32,205 bases of DNA, taken from NCBI GenBank assembly GCA_025359135.1, contig JANYHJ010000161.1:1-32205 (forward strand). Reading direction: 5' to 3'. How positions within the stretch are numbered: position 1 is the stretch's first letter; each line of letters starts with the position of its first letter. The notes under the pieces were generated by a model. It was not told the DNA's origin. It worked only from the letters and a program-made list of their open reading frames with translations, and did no database searches. Made by a program: the position numbers and the translations under genes. Positions 1 through 7,714 of this stretch are shown piece by piece. The stretch comes from Gemmatimonadota bacterium. GTDB lineage: Bacteria; Gemmatimonadota; Gemmatimonadetes; Gemmatimonadales; Gemmatimonadaceae.

Positions 1-972
1 CTCGTGGCGGTCCTTGCGCGAGGCGAACGGCGTCTTGGAGTCGTTGAGGTGGAGCACGCCGAGCCGCTCGCGTCCGATGATGTCATCGAAGCGTGCCCAG
101 ACGCCGTCGTAGTCCTGCACGAGGTCGTATCCCGCGCTGTAGGCGTGGCAGGTATCGAGGCAGACGCCGACGCGGCCCCGCACGGACGCCGGCAGCCGCG
201 CGATGATCGCGGCAATTTCCTCGAACGAGGCGCCGAGCGCAGTGCCACTGCCGGCGGTCGTCTCGAGAAAGAGGCGCGACGTTCCGCTCGCCTGCTCGAG
301 CGCCTCGGCGATGCCGTCGGCGTTTCGGGCGAGTCCGCTCGCGCGGTCATCCATGAAGTTGCCCGGGTGCGACACGACGCCCAGGAGCCCGAGCGCTTCG
401 GCGCGCACCAGTTCGCCGACGAAGCTCGCGATCGAGCGCGTGCGGAGGTCGGGGTCGGGCGAGGCGAGGTTTATGAGATAGCTGTCATGGGCCACGACGG
501 CGGCCGACGGGAACTCGGCCAGCGCTGCGCGAAAGGCGGTGGCCTCGTCGGACGTGACGGAGCGATCGGCCCAGCGATTGCCCTGCTTGGTGAAGAGCTG
601 GAAGCAGCGCGCGCCGATGTCGGCCGCGCGGAGTGGCGTTTCGAAGGTGCCGCCTGCGGCCGAGACGTGCGCACCGACGAGCGGACCCGTGGTGACAGGA
701 ACGGGCCGCGGGGCATCGGCTGCTCGCTTGGCCGGCGTCATGGAGCGCGAGGACTTGGGCTTGGGTGGCGCGGCGGGCGTCTTCGAAGTTGACGGTGCCT
801 TCAGCGACTTCATTGGCTTCGACGCCTTTGTCGCCTTCTTCACTGCCTTCGCCTTCACCAACTTCATCGCCTTCTTCGACTTCATCGCCTTCACGGCCTT
901 CTTCGCCTTCACGGCCTTCACGGCCTTCGCCTTCGCCGACTTCTTGTTCGCCTTCCTCACACGCGCACTCAC
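1..972 (-). CDS. nfo: Endonuclease IV with Lys-rich N-terminal tail (3' end outside window)
   Basis: AP endonuclease of base excision repair, which cuts 5' to abasic sites with a tri-zinc centre. The reading frame runs off position 1, so about 60 C-terminal residues are missing, including the last zinc ligand (Glu261 of E. coli Nfo). The catalytic core starts near residue 99 (GAHVSAAGG). The other ligand motifs are all visible: AHDSYLINLA, SHPGNF, LETTAGSGT, CLDTCHAYSAGYDL, HLNDSKTPF and the final KDRHE. The GTG start at 972 overlaps the TGA of the envC-like gene (GTGA), which favours this start. It gives a 98-residue extension that E. coli Nfo lacks: residues 7-58 hold 22 Lys, mostly every second or third residue with Ala/Val/Met, and no acidic residue, followed by a Pro/Ser/Lys linker. 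The core assignment is certain. The role of the tail is inference (non-specific DNA binding); an in-frame ATG at residue 78 is a possible alternative start. Confidence 0.95.
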   Translation of the reverse strand, partial: MSARVRKANKKSAKAKAVKAVKAKKAVKAMKSKKAMKLVKAKAVKKATKASKPMKSLKAPSTSKTPAAPPKPKSSRSMTPAKRAADAPRPVPVTTGPLVGAHVSAAGGTFETPLRAADIGARCFQLFTKQGNRWADRSVTSDEATAFRAALAEFPSAAVVAHDSYLINLASPDPDLRTRSIASFVGELVRAEALGLLGVVSHPGNFMDDRASGLARNADGIAEALEQASGTSRLFLETTAGSGTALGASFEEIAAIIARLPASVRGRVGVCLDTCHAYSAGYDLVQDYDGVWARFDDIIGRERLGVLHLNDSKTPFASRKDRHE

Positions 973-2252
973 GGCTGATTCCTCAACCACACGAGCGGAT
1001 CCATCGCGCGACCCTTCGGCCGGATTTCAAAGTGCAGGTGCGCTGGCAGCTCCGGGTCGGTCGCCCCCACGGTGCCGATCGCCTGGCCCTTGGACACCTG
1101 CTGCCCCTTGGTCACCTCGATGGTGCCGAGGGAGCCGTACACCGAGTAGTCGCCACCACCGTGCTGGACGATCACCGTCTGGCCGTAGGTGCCGATCGCC
1201 TCGGCCACCATCACCTCGCCCGCGGCCACCGAGCGCACGGCGCTCCCCTGCGTCGTGGCGATGCCGATGCCGTTCCAGCGGATGGCGGTGTTGTTCGGGT
1301 TGATGACGCGACCAAAGCGGTAGATGATCGTGCCCTCGGTCGGCCAGTTGAGACGTCCGACGTCGGTGGTGCGCAGCGTGCTCGTGCTGGCGACCGCGGA
1401 CGCGCCTGCGGGACGCGCCGCTTCGGCCTTCTTGCGCGCGGCTTCCAGCGTGGCGATGAGGCTGCCCAGTCGCGCCTCGTCCTTGCTCAGCTGTGCGAGT
1501 CGCGTGGCCGCCTGCTTGGCCTGGCGCTCCACGCTCTTGAGCGACGCGCTGCGCTCCTGCTCGAGTTGCCGGAGGCGCTTCTCCTCCTCCGCCTTCTCGG
1601 CGCGCGAGTTGGCCATGTCACCCTGCAGCTTCACGAGCTGGCCGCGGTGGCTGCCGATGCGCGACTCGAGGGCCTCGACGCGTGTCACGATCGCCTTGTC
1701 GCGGAGGGCGAGCAGGTGCAGGTACTTGTAACGTGACACCAGCTCGCCGAACGACTGCGCGGTGAGCAGCGCCTGCACCGTGAAGAGCGGCCCGCGCTTG
1801 TAGACGTCGCCCAGGCGTTTGCGGAGGATCGCGCGCTTGAGCGAGAGTTCGTCCTGTGCGAGCACCAGGTCACCGGTGGTTTCGGCGAGGCCTTCGTCGA
1901 TGGCGAGCAGCTGGCGGTCGAGCGACCGCACCGCCGCCTCGGTTGCGTCGGCCTGCCGGTCGAGGTTGTTGCGCTCCTCGGAGATGTCGTGCGCCGTGCC
2001 CTGCAGCTGTCGCATGCGCGACTCGAGTTCGCCGCGCTCCCGCCGGATGCGCTCGAGCTCGTCGCGCTGTTCGCGAATGCGCTGCGCGGCGTCCTGCGTG
2101 CTCGGTGCGGGGCTGAGCGGCGCGGGCTTCTCGGCGGGCTTCTCGGCGGGCTTCTCGGGTGCCTTCTCCTGGGCGCGCAGCGCGGCAGGCACGCCGATCA
2201 GCCCCGTGGCCGCCACCACGCCGAACACCACCAACGCGCGCACGCTGCGCAT
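969..2252 (-). CDS. EnvC-like murein hydrolase activator (coiled coil + degenerate LytM/M23)
   Basis: Predicted periplasmic activator of septal peptidoglycan amidases, working under FtsEX. The 427-residue product has a signal peptide (about 1-27, ending ALRAQ), an EKPA-repeat/Pro linker (28-50), a long charged coiled coil (about 52-290) and a C-terminal LytM/M23 domain (about 300-427). The second zinc motif is kept (HLHFEIR). The first, normally HxGxD, reads WNGIG, so the His and Asp ligands are lost. This is the hallmark of EnvC-type proteins, which activate amidases but do not cut peptidoglycan themselves. The ATG at 2252 overlaps the ftsX TGA by one base (TGATG). A longer open frame upstream lies on top of ftsX and is not coding. 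The ftsE-ftsX-envC order matches the known FtsEX-EnvC/PcsB partnership. Confidence 0.88.
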   Translation of the reverse strand: MRSVRALVVFGVVAATGLIGVPAALRAQEKAPEKPAEKPAEKPAPLSPAPSTQDAAQRIREQRDELERIRRERGELESRMRQLQGTAHDISEERNNLDRQADATEAAVRSLDRQLLAIDEGLAETTGDLVLAQDELSLKRAILRKRLGDVYKRGPLFTVQALLTAQSFGELVSRYKYLHLLALRDKAIVTRVEALESRIGSHRGQLVKLQGDMANSRAEKAEEEKRLRQLEQERSASLKSVERQAKQAATRLAQLSKDEARLGSLIATLEAARKKAEAARPAGASAVASTSTLRTTDVGRLNWPTEGTIIYRFGRVINPNNTAIRWNGIGIATTQGSAVRSVAAGEVMVAEAIGTYGQTVIVQHGGGDYSVYGSLGTIEVTKGQQVSKGQAIGTVGATDPELPAHLHFEIRPKGRAMDPLVWLRNQP

Positions 2253-3100
2253 CAAACGTCGCGCAGGTGGCGACCGACCGAGAGCGCGCTGCCGAGCGCG
2301 CCGATGAGCGCGCCGGCCGCGACGCCCAGCATCGAGAGCTTGGGGTCGAAGAACTGCGTCTCGATGAGCTGCGACGAGATGATCTGGTGCGCCGCCCAGG
2401 TGAGGAACAGCGCCATCAGTCCGCCGAGGATCCCCTTCGTGAACCCCTCGATCAGGAACGGGCTGCGCACGAAGGAATCGGTGGCGCCCACCATGCGCAT
2501 GATCGCGATCTCGCGCGCCCGCGAGAGCACGGTCATGCGGATCGTCGCGCCGATGATGATCACGCTCACGGCCGCGAAGGCGAGGCCGAGCGCGATGCCG
2601 GCCACCGTGGCGATGTTGCGCAAGCGGTAGACCTTCTCGACCCAGTCGTCGCCGTAGCGCACCTCGTCGACGAACGGATAGGCGCGGAGCCGCGCCGCGA
2701 CCGCGGCCACCGTGCGCGGATCGCGATAGCCGTCCTTGAGCCGGACGTCGATCGAGGCGGGCAGCACGCTCGCGTCGAACTCCTCGCGGAATTCCTTGAG
2801 CTCGCGCTTGGCCAGCACGAGCGCCTGCTCCTTGCTCACGAATTCGGCCTTGAGCACTTCGGGAAAACCGCTGACGTCGCCGACGGCCGCTGCGGCGGCT
2901 TCGACCGGCGTGCCGTCGGTGAGGAAGGCGCGGATCTCCACCCGCTCCTCCACCTGCTGCACCGCGTTGCGGATGTTGAGCGCGACCAGCCCGAAGAGGC
3001 CGAACGCGAACAGCGAGAAGCCGATCGTGATGATGCTGAGCGCGGAGAGGAGCGGAGCGCGCTGGAATCCCATCATCGCCTCGCGGAAGGCGAGCCTCAT
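2252..3100 (-). CDS. ftsX: Cell division ABC transporter permease FtsX
   Basis: Membrane subunit of FtsEX, which couples ATP hydrolysis in the cytoplasm to activation of periplasmic cell-wall hydrolases at the division site. The product has 282 residues, within the family range. It begins with a short cytoplasmic amphipathic segment and TM1 (about 20-45, SALSIITIGFSLFAFGLF). An extracytoplasmic domain follows (about 46-165) with the typical VEIRAFL strand after TM1. Three more TM segments follow, including the AREIAIMRMVGAT segment that precedes TM3 in FtsX/MacB-type permeases. The ATG at 3100 overlaps the ftsE stop by four bases (ATGA). The gene is placed between ftsE and the envC-like gene, which is the expected complex. 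Confidence 0.93.
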   Translation of the reverse strand: MRLAFREAMMGFQRAPLLSALSIITIGFSLFAFGLFGLVALNIRNAVQQVEERVEIRAFLTDGTPVEAAAAAVGDVSGFPEVLKAEFVSKEQALVLAKRELKEFREEFDASVLPASIDVRLKDGYRDPRTVAAVAARLRAYPFVDEVRYGDDWVEKVYRLRNIATVAGIALGLAFAAVSVIIIGATIRMTVLSRAREIAIMRMVGATDSFVRSPFLIEGFTKGILGGLMALFLTWAAHQIISSQLIETQFFDPKLSMLGVAAGALIGALGSALSVGRHLRDV

Positions 3101-3813
3101 GCGTTGTCCTCCGCCGGGCGCGCTTCGGCCGCCGAATCAAACACCATCTGGCCGCGATTGAGCTCGATCGTGCGGAGCCCGGAGCGTCGGATCAGTTCAA
3201 GGTCGTGCGTGGCCATGACCACGGCCGTGCCCGCGCCGTTGATCTCGCGCAGCAGCTGGAAGATGCCGCGCGTGGCGCGCTCGTCGAGATTGCCGGTCGG
3301 CTCGTCGGCAATCAGCACGAACGGATCGTTCACGAGCGCGCGTGCGATCGCGACGCGCTGCTGCTCGCCACCGGAGAGTTCGCGCGGCAGCGACGCCGCC
3401 TTCGACGCCAGCCCCACCTGCGCGAGCGCGCGCGCCACCTTGGGACCGATCGCGGTCCGCGGCGTGCCGATGACCTCGAGCGCGAAGCTCACGTTCTGCT
3501 CGGCCGTGCGATCCTCGAGCAAGCGAAAGTCCTGGAAGACGATGCCGAGCTTGCGTCGCAGCGTCGCCACGTCGCCACCGCGCGCCGAGCTCGCCAACAC
3601 GCCGCTCACCTTCACGTCGCCGTGCGAGGGACGCTCCTCGAGGTAGATCATCTTGAGCAGCGTGCTCTTGCCCGACCCCGACGGTCCCGTGAGGAAGACG
3701 AACTCGCCTTTCGCGATCTCGAGGCTCACCCCCGCGAGCGCGGTGCCGGTGCGGGGATATTCCTTGGTGACGCCCGAGAAGCGGATGATGCCGGGGGCCT
3801 TCGCTTCGCTCAC
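3097..3813 (-). CDS. ftsE: Cell division ABC transporter ATP-binding protein FtsE
   Basis: Cytoplasmic ATPase of the FtsEX complex. The 238-residue product has all ABC motifs: Walker A GPSGSGKST (about 43-51), Q-loop VFQDFRLL, signature LSGGEQQR (about 146-153), Walker B VLIADEPTGNLD and the switch His in MATHDLEL. The start codon is GTG at 3813, overlapping the TGA of the upstream PLP enzyme (GTGA); the stop overlaps the ftsX start (ATGA). Translational coupling with ftsX fits the 1:1 complex. Assignment as FtsE rather than another LolD/MacB-type ATPase rests on the adjoining ftsX and envC-like genes. Confidence 0.93.
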   Translation of the reverse strand: MSEAKAPGIIRFSGVTKEYPRTGTALAGVSLEIAKGEFVFLTGPSGSGKSTLLKMIYLEERPSHGDVKVSGVLASSARGGDVATLRRKLGIVFQDFRLLEDRTAEQNVSFALEVIGTPRTAIGPKVARALAQVGLASKAASLPRELSGGEQQRVAIARALVNDPFVLIADEPTGNLDERATRGIFQLLREINGAGTAVVMATHDLELIRRSGLRTIELNRGQMVFDSAAEARPAEDNA

Positions 3814-4970
3814 TTGAGCGCCTGCTCCAGGTCCGCGATCAGATCCTCGGCCGCCTCGATGCCCACCGAGAGGCGCAGGAAGCCATCGGGCACGCCAAGG
3901 CGCGCGCGCTCATCAGGCGTGAGATGCACGTGCGACGAGTAGCGCGGTTCGCTGACGAGCGAGTCCACGCCGCCGAGCGACGGCGCGTGACGCCAGAGCT
4001 TGAGCTTGCGCAGGAACTTCTCCGTCCCCTTGGCGCCCGCGGAGATCTCGATGCCCAGCATGCCGCCGAACCCGTCGAGCATCGTGCGCGCCACCTCGTG
4101 ATCCGGATGGTCGGTGAGCCCGGGGTAGTGCACGCGGCGCACGTCCTTGCGCGCCTCGCACCAGCGCGCGATCGCCATCGCATTCGCATTCTGCCGCTGC
4201 ACGCGCACGTCGAGCGTCTTGAGGCCGCGATCAAGCATCCAGCACGCGAATGGATCCGGCGCCTGGCCCCAGATCATCATCTTCTGCCGCACTTCCTCGA
4301 TGTAGGACGCGGTGCCGCAGACGACGCCGCTCAGGACATCGTGGTGCCCGTTGAGGTACTTGGTGGCCGAGTGGATGACGACATCGGCGCCGAGCTCGAT
4401 GGGCCGCAGGTTGACCGGGCTCGCGAAGGTCGAGTCGACCACGAGCGCGAGTCCCGAGTCGTGCGTGAGGTACGAGATCGGGCGCAGGTCCACCACGCGA
4501 CACGACGGATTGACCGGCGACTCGAGGAAGATCGCGCGCGTCTGCTTGCGCATGCGCTTGCGCCATCCGCGCGATTCCATCGGGTCGACGAGCGAGACCT
4601 CGATGCCGAGCGTGGCGAACTCCTCGGTGAGCAGCGTGCGCGTGCCGCCGTAGAGCCAGCTCGACGCGAGCAGGTGGTCGCCGGGGCGGAGCAGGGCGAG
4701 CAGCGCACACGCGGTCGCGCCCATCCCGCTCGAGAGCACGAGCGCCCCTTCGGCTCCCTCGATGGCGGCGAGCCGCTTCTGCACGATCTCCGCGTTGGGA
4801 CCATTGCCGTAGCGCGGATAGCGCATGCCGTCGGCGGTGCCGACTTCCTGCACGTAGTTCACCGACTGGTGCAGGGGCGAGACGATCGGCGCGTCGGTCT
4901 CGCGCACCGGCGCGGTTCCGTGCACGGCCAGCGTCGAGAGGGCGAGGCTGCCCCGGTCCTTTTTCACCAT
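3810..4970 (-). CDS. Cys/Met metabolism PLP-dependent enzyme (cystathionine gamma-synthase/lyase family)
   Basis: Fold-type I PLP enzyme of the trans-sulfuration family, acting on cystathionine, O-acyl-homoserine or methionine-type substrates in the cytoplasm. The length of 386 residues is normal. Visible motifs are YPRYGNGPNAEIV near residues 51-63, the phosphate-binding SSGMGA (80-85), the cofactor Asp in VVDSTFASP (D179) and the Schiff-base lysine in SATKYLNGHHD (K204). The C-terminal RYSSHVHL and LRLSVGIE segments are typical. The sequence alone does not separate MetB, MetC, gamma-lyase or O-succinylhomoserine sulfhydrylase. GGGAGG lies about 10 bases upstream of the ATG at 4970. The stop overlaps the GTG of ftsE, so it may be translated together with the division genes, although no functional link is known. 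Confidence 0.9.
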   Translation of the reverse strand: MVKKDRGSLALSTLAVHGTAPVRETDAPIVSPLHQSVNYVQEVGTADGMRYPRYGNGPNAEIVQKRLAAIEGAEGALVLSSGMGATACALLALLRPGDHLLASSWLYGGTRTLLTEEFATLGIEVSLVDPMESRGWRKRMRKQTRAIFLESPVNPSCRVVDLRPISYLTHDSGLALVVDSTFASPVNLRPIELGADVVIHSATKYLNGHHDVLSGVVCGTASYIEEVRQKMMIWGQAPDPFACWMLDRGLKTLDVRVQRQNANAMAIARWCEARKDVRRVHYPGLTDHPDHEVARTMLDGFGGMLGIEISAGAKGTEKFLRKLKLWRHAPSLGGVDSLVSEPRYSSHVHLTPDERARLGVPDGFLRLSVGIEAAEDLIADLEQALK

Positions 4971-4988
4971 CCGACCTGCCCTCCCGGG

Positions 4989-5291
4989 CTAGACGTAGCG
5001 ACGGCGGTTTTCGGCGCGATCGAAATCCGGCTTGCGGACTTTCACCAGTTCCGTGACCGCAACGCCCACCAGATCGCGGACGACCACACCACCACGTGGC
5101 AACGTGTCATCGAGGACGAGCGGCGCGATCTCCTGCCGGCGCGGTCCATAGACCCACACCAGCTCGCCATCGACGAGCATGCGGGCCTCCGCGTCGTCGG
5201 GACGCATGCGGATCTGGGCCCCGCGCTCCTCGTCGCCTTTCCGCGACGCAATGTAGCCGACCACCTGCAGCGGCTGGTTCATCGCGAGCAT
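4989..5291 (-). CDS. Small protein resembling a molybdopterin-dinucleotide-binding-like beta barrel
   Basis: A 100-residue protein of unknown function. The middle (about residues 27-75) follows the pattern of the C-terminal beta-barrel domain of molybdopterin oxidoreductases: RPDDAEARMLVDGELVWVYG, then LDDTLPRGGVVVRD. No oxidoreductase catalytic domain is present, and no molybdenum gene was recognised nearby. No signal peptide or TM segment is visible; the C-terminus is basic (KVRKPDFDRAENRRRYV). The start is ATG at 5291, six bases after a perfect AGGAGG; a second in-frame ATG lies three codons on. It sits 10 bases after the STAS-like gene and 18 bases before the PLP enzyme. The fold suggestion is by eye and weak; that it is a real gene is well supported by spacing and ribosome binding site. 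Confidence 0.7.
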   Translation of the reverse strand: MLAMNQPLQVVGYIASRKGDEERGAQIRMRPDDAEARMLVDGELVWVYGPRRQEIAPLVLDDTLPRGGVVVRDLVGVAVTELVKVRKPDFDRAENRRRYV

Positions 5292-5297
5292 CGCCAG

Positions 5298-5303
5298 CCT
5301 CCT
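5298..5303 (-). promoter_or_regulatory. Ribosome binding site AGGAGG overlapping the STAS-like stop codon
   Basis: A perfect AGGAGG on the minus strand shares bases with the TAG stop of the STAS-like gene and lies six bases before the ATG at 5291. It fixes the start of the 100-residue protein and shows that this junction is re-initiation with its own strong site rather than an ATGA overlap. Confidence 0.75.
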
Positions 5304-5865
5304 ACGACACCACCCGCGCGGCGAGGTACTGGTCGTTCTCGCGGCGAAGGAGACGGCGGCGCCAGAGGTCCACCAGGGCGCGCTCGGCCTGCGTCGGCTC
5401 GAGGCCCGACTGCTCGGCCACCACCAGCGCGGAGCAGGCGCCGATGCGCCCCACCACCGCCCACACCGTGCGCGCTTCGTCGTCCACCGCGCCGATCAGG
5501 TGCGGCTCCCCGTCCACCGGCTCGGCGACGAGCGCGAGGCCATGGTGATTGAGCACCCACTCGATCGACTCGATGTGGAGGTCGTTGAGGCCGCGGAAGA
5601 CGAAGTAGACGGCACCGCGTGCGTCGGCCGGTTCACGGGCGTCGTAGCGCTGCAGGAGCTTGGCGATGATCTCGTCGGCGCACGAATAGTCGAGCAGGCC
5701 GACGTGGGTGAAGTCGATGACGGTCACGGCATCCTCGGCTTCGTTGCCGAGGATGGCCTCGATGGCACCGCGCACGGCGTTGCCGGTCGGACGCGTCACG
5801 AGATTCGTGTACTGCTCACTGACGGTGCCGCGGAGCACCGACCCGAGATCGATGTGGCGGATCAT
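5302..5865 (-). CDS. STAS-like protein with C-terminal winged-helix-like domain
   Basis: 187-residue protein, probably a partner-switching regulator. Residues about 46-130 look like a STAS-like domain: strand AVTVIDFTHVGLLDYSCADEI, where DYS (S61) occupies the place of the phosphorylatable DSS/DxS of anti-sigma antagonists, then strand VYFVFRGLND. Residues about 138-184 read like a winged helix: helix VVGRIGACSALVVAEQSGL, turn, recognition-type helix EPTQAERALVDLWRRRLL, and a wing (RRENDQYLAARVV). ATG at 5865 overlaps the TGA of the GHKL ATPase (ATGA), as expected for a kinase/antagonist pair. STAS-like identity is moderate and the winged helix is pattern recognition only. A DNA-binding output would be unusual for this family. 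The tail could instead be a protein-interaction helix bundle. Confidence 0.72.
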   Translation of the reverse strand: MIRHIDLGSVLRGTVSEQYTNLVTRPTGNAVRGAIEAILGNEAEDAVTVIDFTHVGLLDYSCADEIIAKLLQRYDAREPADARGAVYFVFRGLNDLHIESIEWVLNHHGLALVAEPVDGEPHLIGAVDDEARTVWAVVGRIGACSALVVAEQSGLEPTQAERALVDLWRRRLLRRENDQYLAARVVS

Positions 5866-6743
5866 CGCGTCAATCGCTCGGGAATCACGATCTGCATCTG
5901 GGCGCCCGGAAAGGCAGGAAGCTGCTTGGTGAGCGGGACGTCATCGTCCCAAGTCGGAATGATCGAAAGGCGGGCCGTGCCGCTGCGCACGGTGAGCTTG
6001 CCGTCCCAGCGGCCCACATAGCGACGGATACCGGCGAGGCCCTGCCCGCGCCCCTTGTCGGTGAAGCGGCTCACGCCGCGCAGCACCGCCTCCTCGAGCG
6101 CGGCGCCATCGTCCCAGCGGTCGCCCAGCCGGCGTCCCTGCGTCGTCTCGAGGGAGCGGCGAAAGCCCTGGCCGGCGTCGCACACGGCAATGACCACCAC
6201 GCGACGGCCGAGCCGCTTGCGCCACTCGTAGACCTGTACCGCGACCCAGCCGCCGGTGCCGGCATGCTCGATGATGTTCTGGCAGGCCTCCGAAAGGGTC
6301 ATCGCGAATCCCATCGAAGCCTTGCTGTCGATGTGGAGGCTCTGGAGGATCTGCTGCGCCTTGTGCTGGATGCGCGCGACGACGTTGTGCACGTCCTCGG
6401 CGTGGGCGATCGGCGTGACCTCGAGCAGCACCTCGGACTCGCCCGGGGTGCGGCCGCGCGGCACGTGGCCCGTGAGCTGGAAGATGCCCTCGGCGTGCTT
6501 GTAGAAGCCGGTGCGCGCCCAATACGAGGCGACGTCGTCCGCTTCCGGTCCGGAGAAGGTGGCCTTCTCGCCGCGCGTCTGCCCGATCGTGAGCATGGCG
6601 GTGAGGCCGTACGGCGTGCCCCAGCGCGCGTGGCGTGCATCGAAGAGCACCGGGGCATCGACCGGAACCGCAGCCAGCTGCTCGAGGACCTTCTCGATCC
6701 CCTGATCATCCAGCGACGACGGAACGTTGATGACGGTGCTCAC
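5862..6743 (-). CDS. GHKL ATPase with STAS-like N-terminus (anti-sigma-factor-kinase-like)
   Basis: 293-residue cytoplasmic regulator. The N-terminal 95 residues look STAS-like (strand APVLFDARHARWGTPYGL). Residues about 110-290 form a histidine-kinase-like ATPase fold: N-box SEACQNIIEH with N156, G1 box DAGQGF (189-194) and G2 box GRGQGLAG (231-238). There is no phospho-acceptor His domain or TM segment, so it belongs with SpoIIAB/RsbW-like serine kinases or stand-alone ATP-binding regulators rather than sensor kinases. The GTG start at 6743 overlaps the PfkB stop (GTGA), and its TGA overlaps the STAS-like ATG. The pair is inferred to be a partner-switching module. No sigma factor or PP2C phosphatase is visible within the window, so the target is unknown. 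Confidence 0.85.
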   Translation of the reverse strand: MSTVINVPSSLDDQGIEKVLEQLAAVPVDAPVLFDARHARWGTPYGLTAMLTIGQTRGEKATFSGPEADDVASYWARTGFYKHAEGIFQLTGHVPRGRTPGESEVLLEVTPIAHAEDVHNVVARIQHKAQQILQSLHIDSKASMGFAMTLSEACQNIIEHAGTGGWVAVQVYEWRKRLGRRVVVIAVCDAGQGFRRSLETTQGRRLGDRWDDGAALEEAVLRGVSRFTDKGRGQGLAGIRRYVGRWDGKLTVRSGTARLSIIPTWDDDVPLTKQLPAFPGAQMQIVIPERLTR

Positions 6744-7714
6744 TGCAGGCCGAGTTCTCCGCGGAGGTGGTGCGCCAGCCCGGTGGCGCCCCGGTGCCGG
6801 ACGTTTCGCGCGGCCGCCGATTGGGCAACCTGCATCGCGTCAGAGATTCTATCACCCGCGAGCAGTCGCGAGAAGTACGTCGCTCCAAAGACATCGCCGC
6901 ATCCCGTCGGATCCAGTTCGCCGTTGTCAAGCACTGGTATGGCGGGCACGAGTGCGGTGCGCACGGCGCCCCCTTGCGCATTGGAGTTCGCGCGGTCCGC
7001 GAGCACGTCGAAGCCCGGCGCCGCCACGTACACCGCGCCGCGCGCACCGAGCGTGACGGTGAGCGCGCGCACGCCGTGCGCCATGGCCGTGGCCGCGAGC
7101 GCGAGCGGGTCGGCGGCGAGCAAGGCGAGCTCATCCTCGTTCACCTGCAGGAGGTCGGCCGTGCGACACCAGCCCACGATTTCCTCCGCACTGAGATGTC
7201 GTGGCGTGCGCAGCCCATCGGCCTGGCGCGCGAGCAGCAGCGAGTGCAGGTCGAGGTAGATCGGCCCGCTGAACTGCTGGCGGATGAGCAGCGCCGTCTC
7301 GAGGTCCAGCTCCCAGCCGCTGATCAGGTTGATGTAGAGCGCATCGAGCCCGGCCAGGAGCGGCTTGAGTCCGAGCCAGCTCCATCCGGGAATGCCACCG
7401 GAGAGGACCTCGGTGCGGCGCGCGCTGTCGAGGTAGCGCAGCGAGACGCGATTGTTCGGGAACGGCACGACGATCGGCGCCGCATCGGGGGCGAGATGAC
7501 GCAGCGTGCCGAGGAAGGTGCGCGCCTCGCGCGCGAGATCCTCGCCGACCTTCACGAGTGGCACGATCTCCCACGCGTCACTGAGCGCCGCGTCGAGTCC
7601 GCCCAGCGCGTAGGTGATGCCGCCCCACTCCTCCACCACCGGGGCGGCCGGGTCACGACCGTGGATCCTGTCCCAGACGAAGGTGCCGATCACGCCGAGC
7701 CGGCGTGCGGTCAC
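6740..7714 (-). CDS. PfkB/ribokinase-family carbohydrate kinase
   Basis: Predicted sugar or nucleoside kinase of 324 residues, normal for the family. Features are an N-terminal GTFVWDRIHG, an internal NEDELALLA segment and the C-terminal family signature DPTGCGDVFGATY, whose last Asp is the catalytic base. The substrate cannot be read from the sequence. The true start is taken as GTG at 7714, which overlaps the TGA of the ROK gene (GTGA); the frame stays open upstream only because it lies antiframe inside the ROK gene. Position between a ROK kinase and a heptosyltransferase-like gene might mean sugar-phosphate supply for the envelope, but that is only context. Confidence 0.88.
   Translation of the reverse strand: MTARRLGVIGTFVWDRIHGRDPAAPVVEEWGGITYALGGLDAALSDAWEIVPLVKVGEDLAREARTFLGTLRHLAPDAAPIVVPFPNNRVSLRYLDSARRTEVLSGGIPGWSWLGLKPLLAGLDALYINLISGWELDLETALLIRQQFSGPIYLDLHSLLLARQADGLRTPRHLSAEEIVGWCRTADLLQVNEDELALLAADPLALAATAMAHGVRALTVTLGARGAVYVAAPGFDVLADRANSNAQGGAVRTALVPAIPVLDNGELDPTGCGDVFGATYFSRLLAGDRISDAMQVAQSAAARNVRHRGATGLAHHLRGELGLQ

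Noticed and set aside
790..960. Phe-rich plus-strand frame opposite the Nfo tail
   Set aside because: It is the complement of the Lys codons of the Nfo tail and continues the frame of no known domain.
2253..3140. N-terminal extension of the envC-like frame through ftsX
   Set aside because: Its translation is Arg-rich and out of frame with ftsX, whereas a signal peptide begins exactly at the ATG at 2252.
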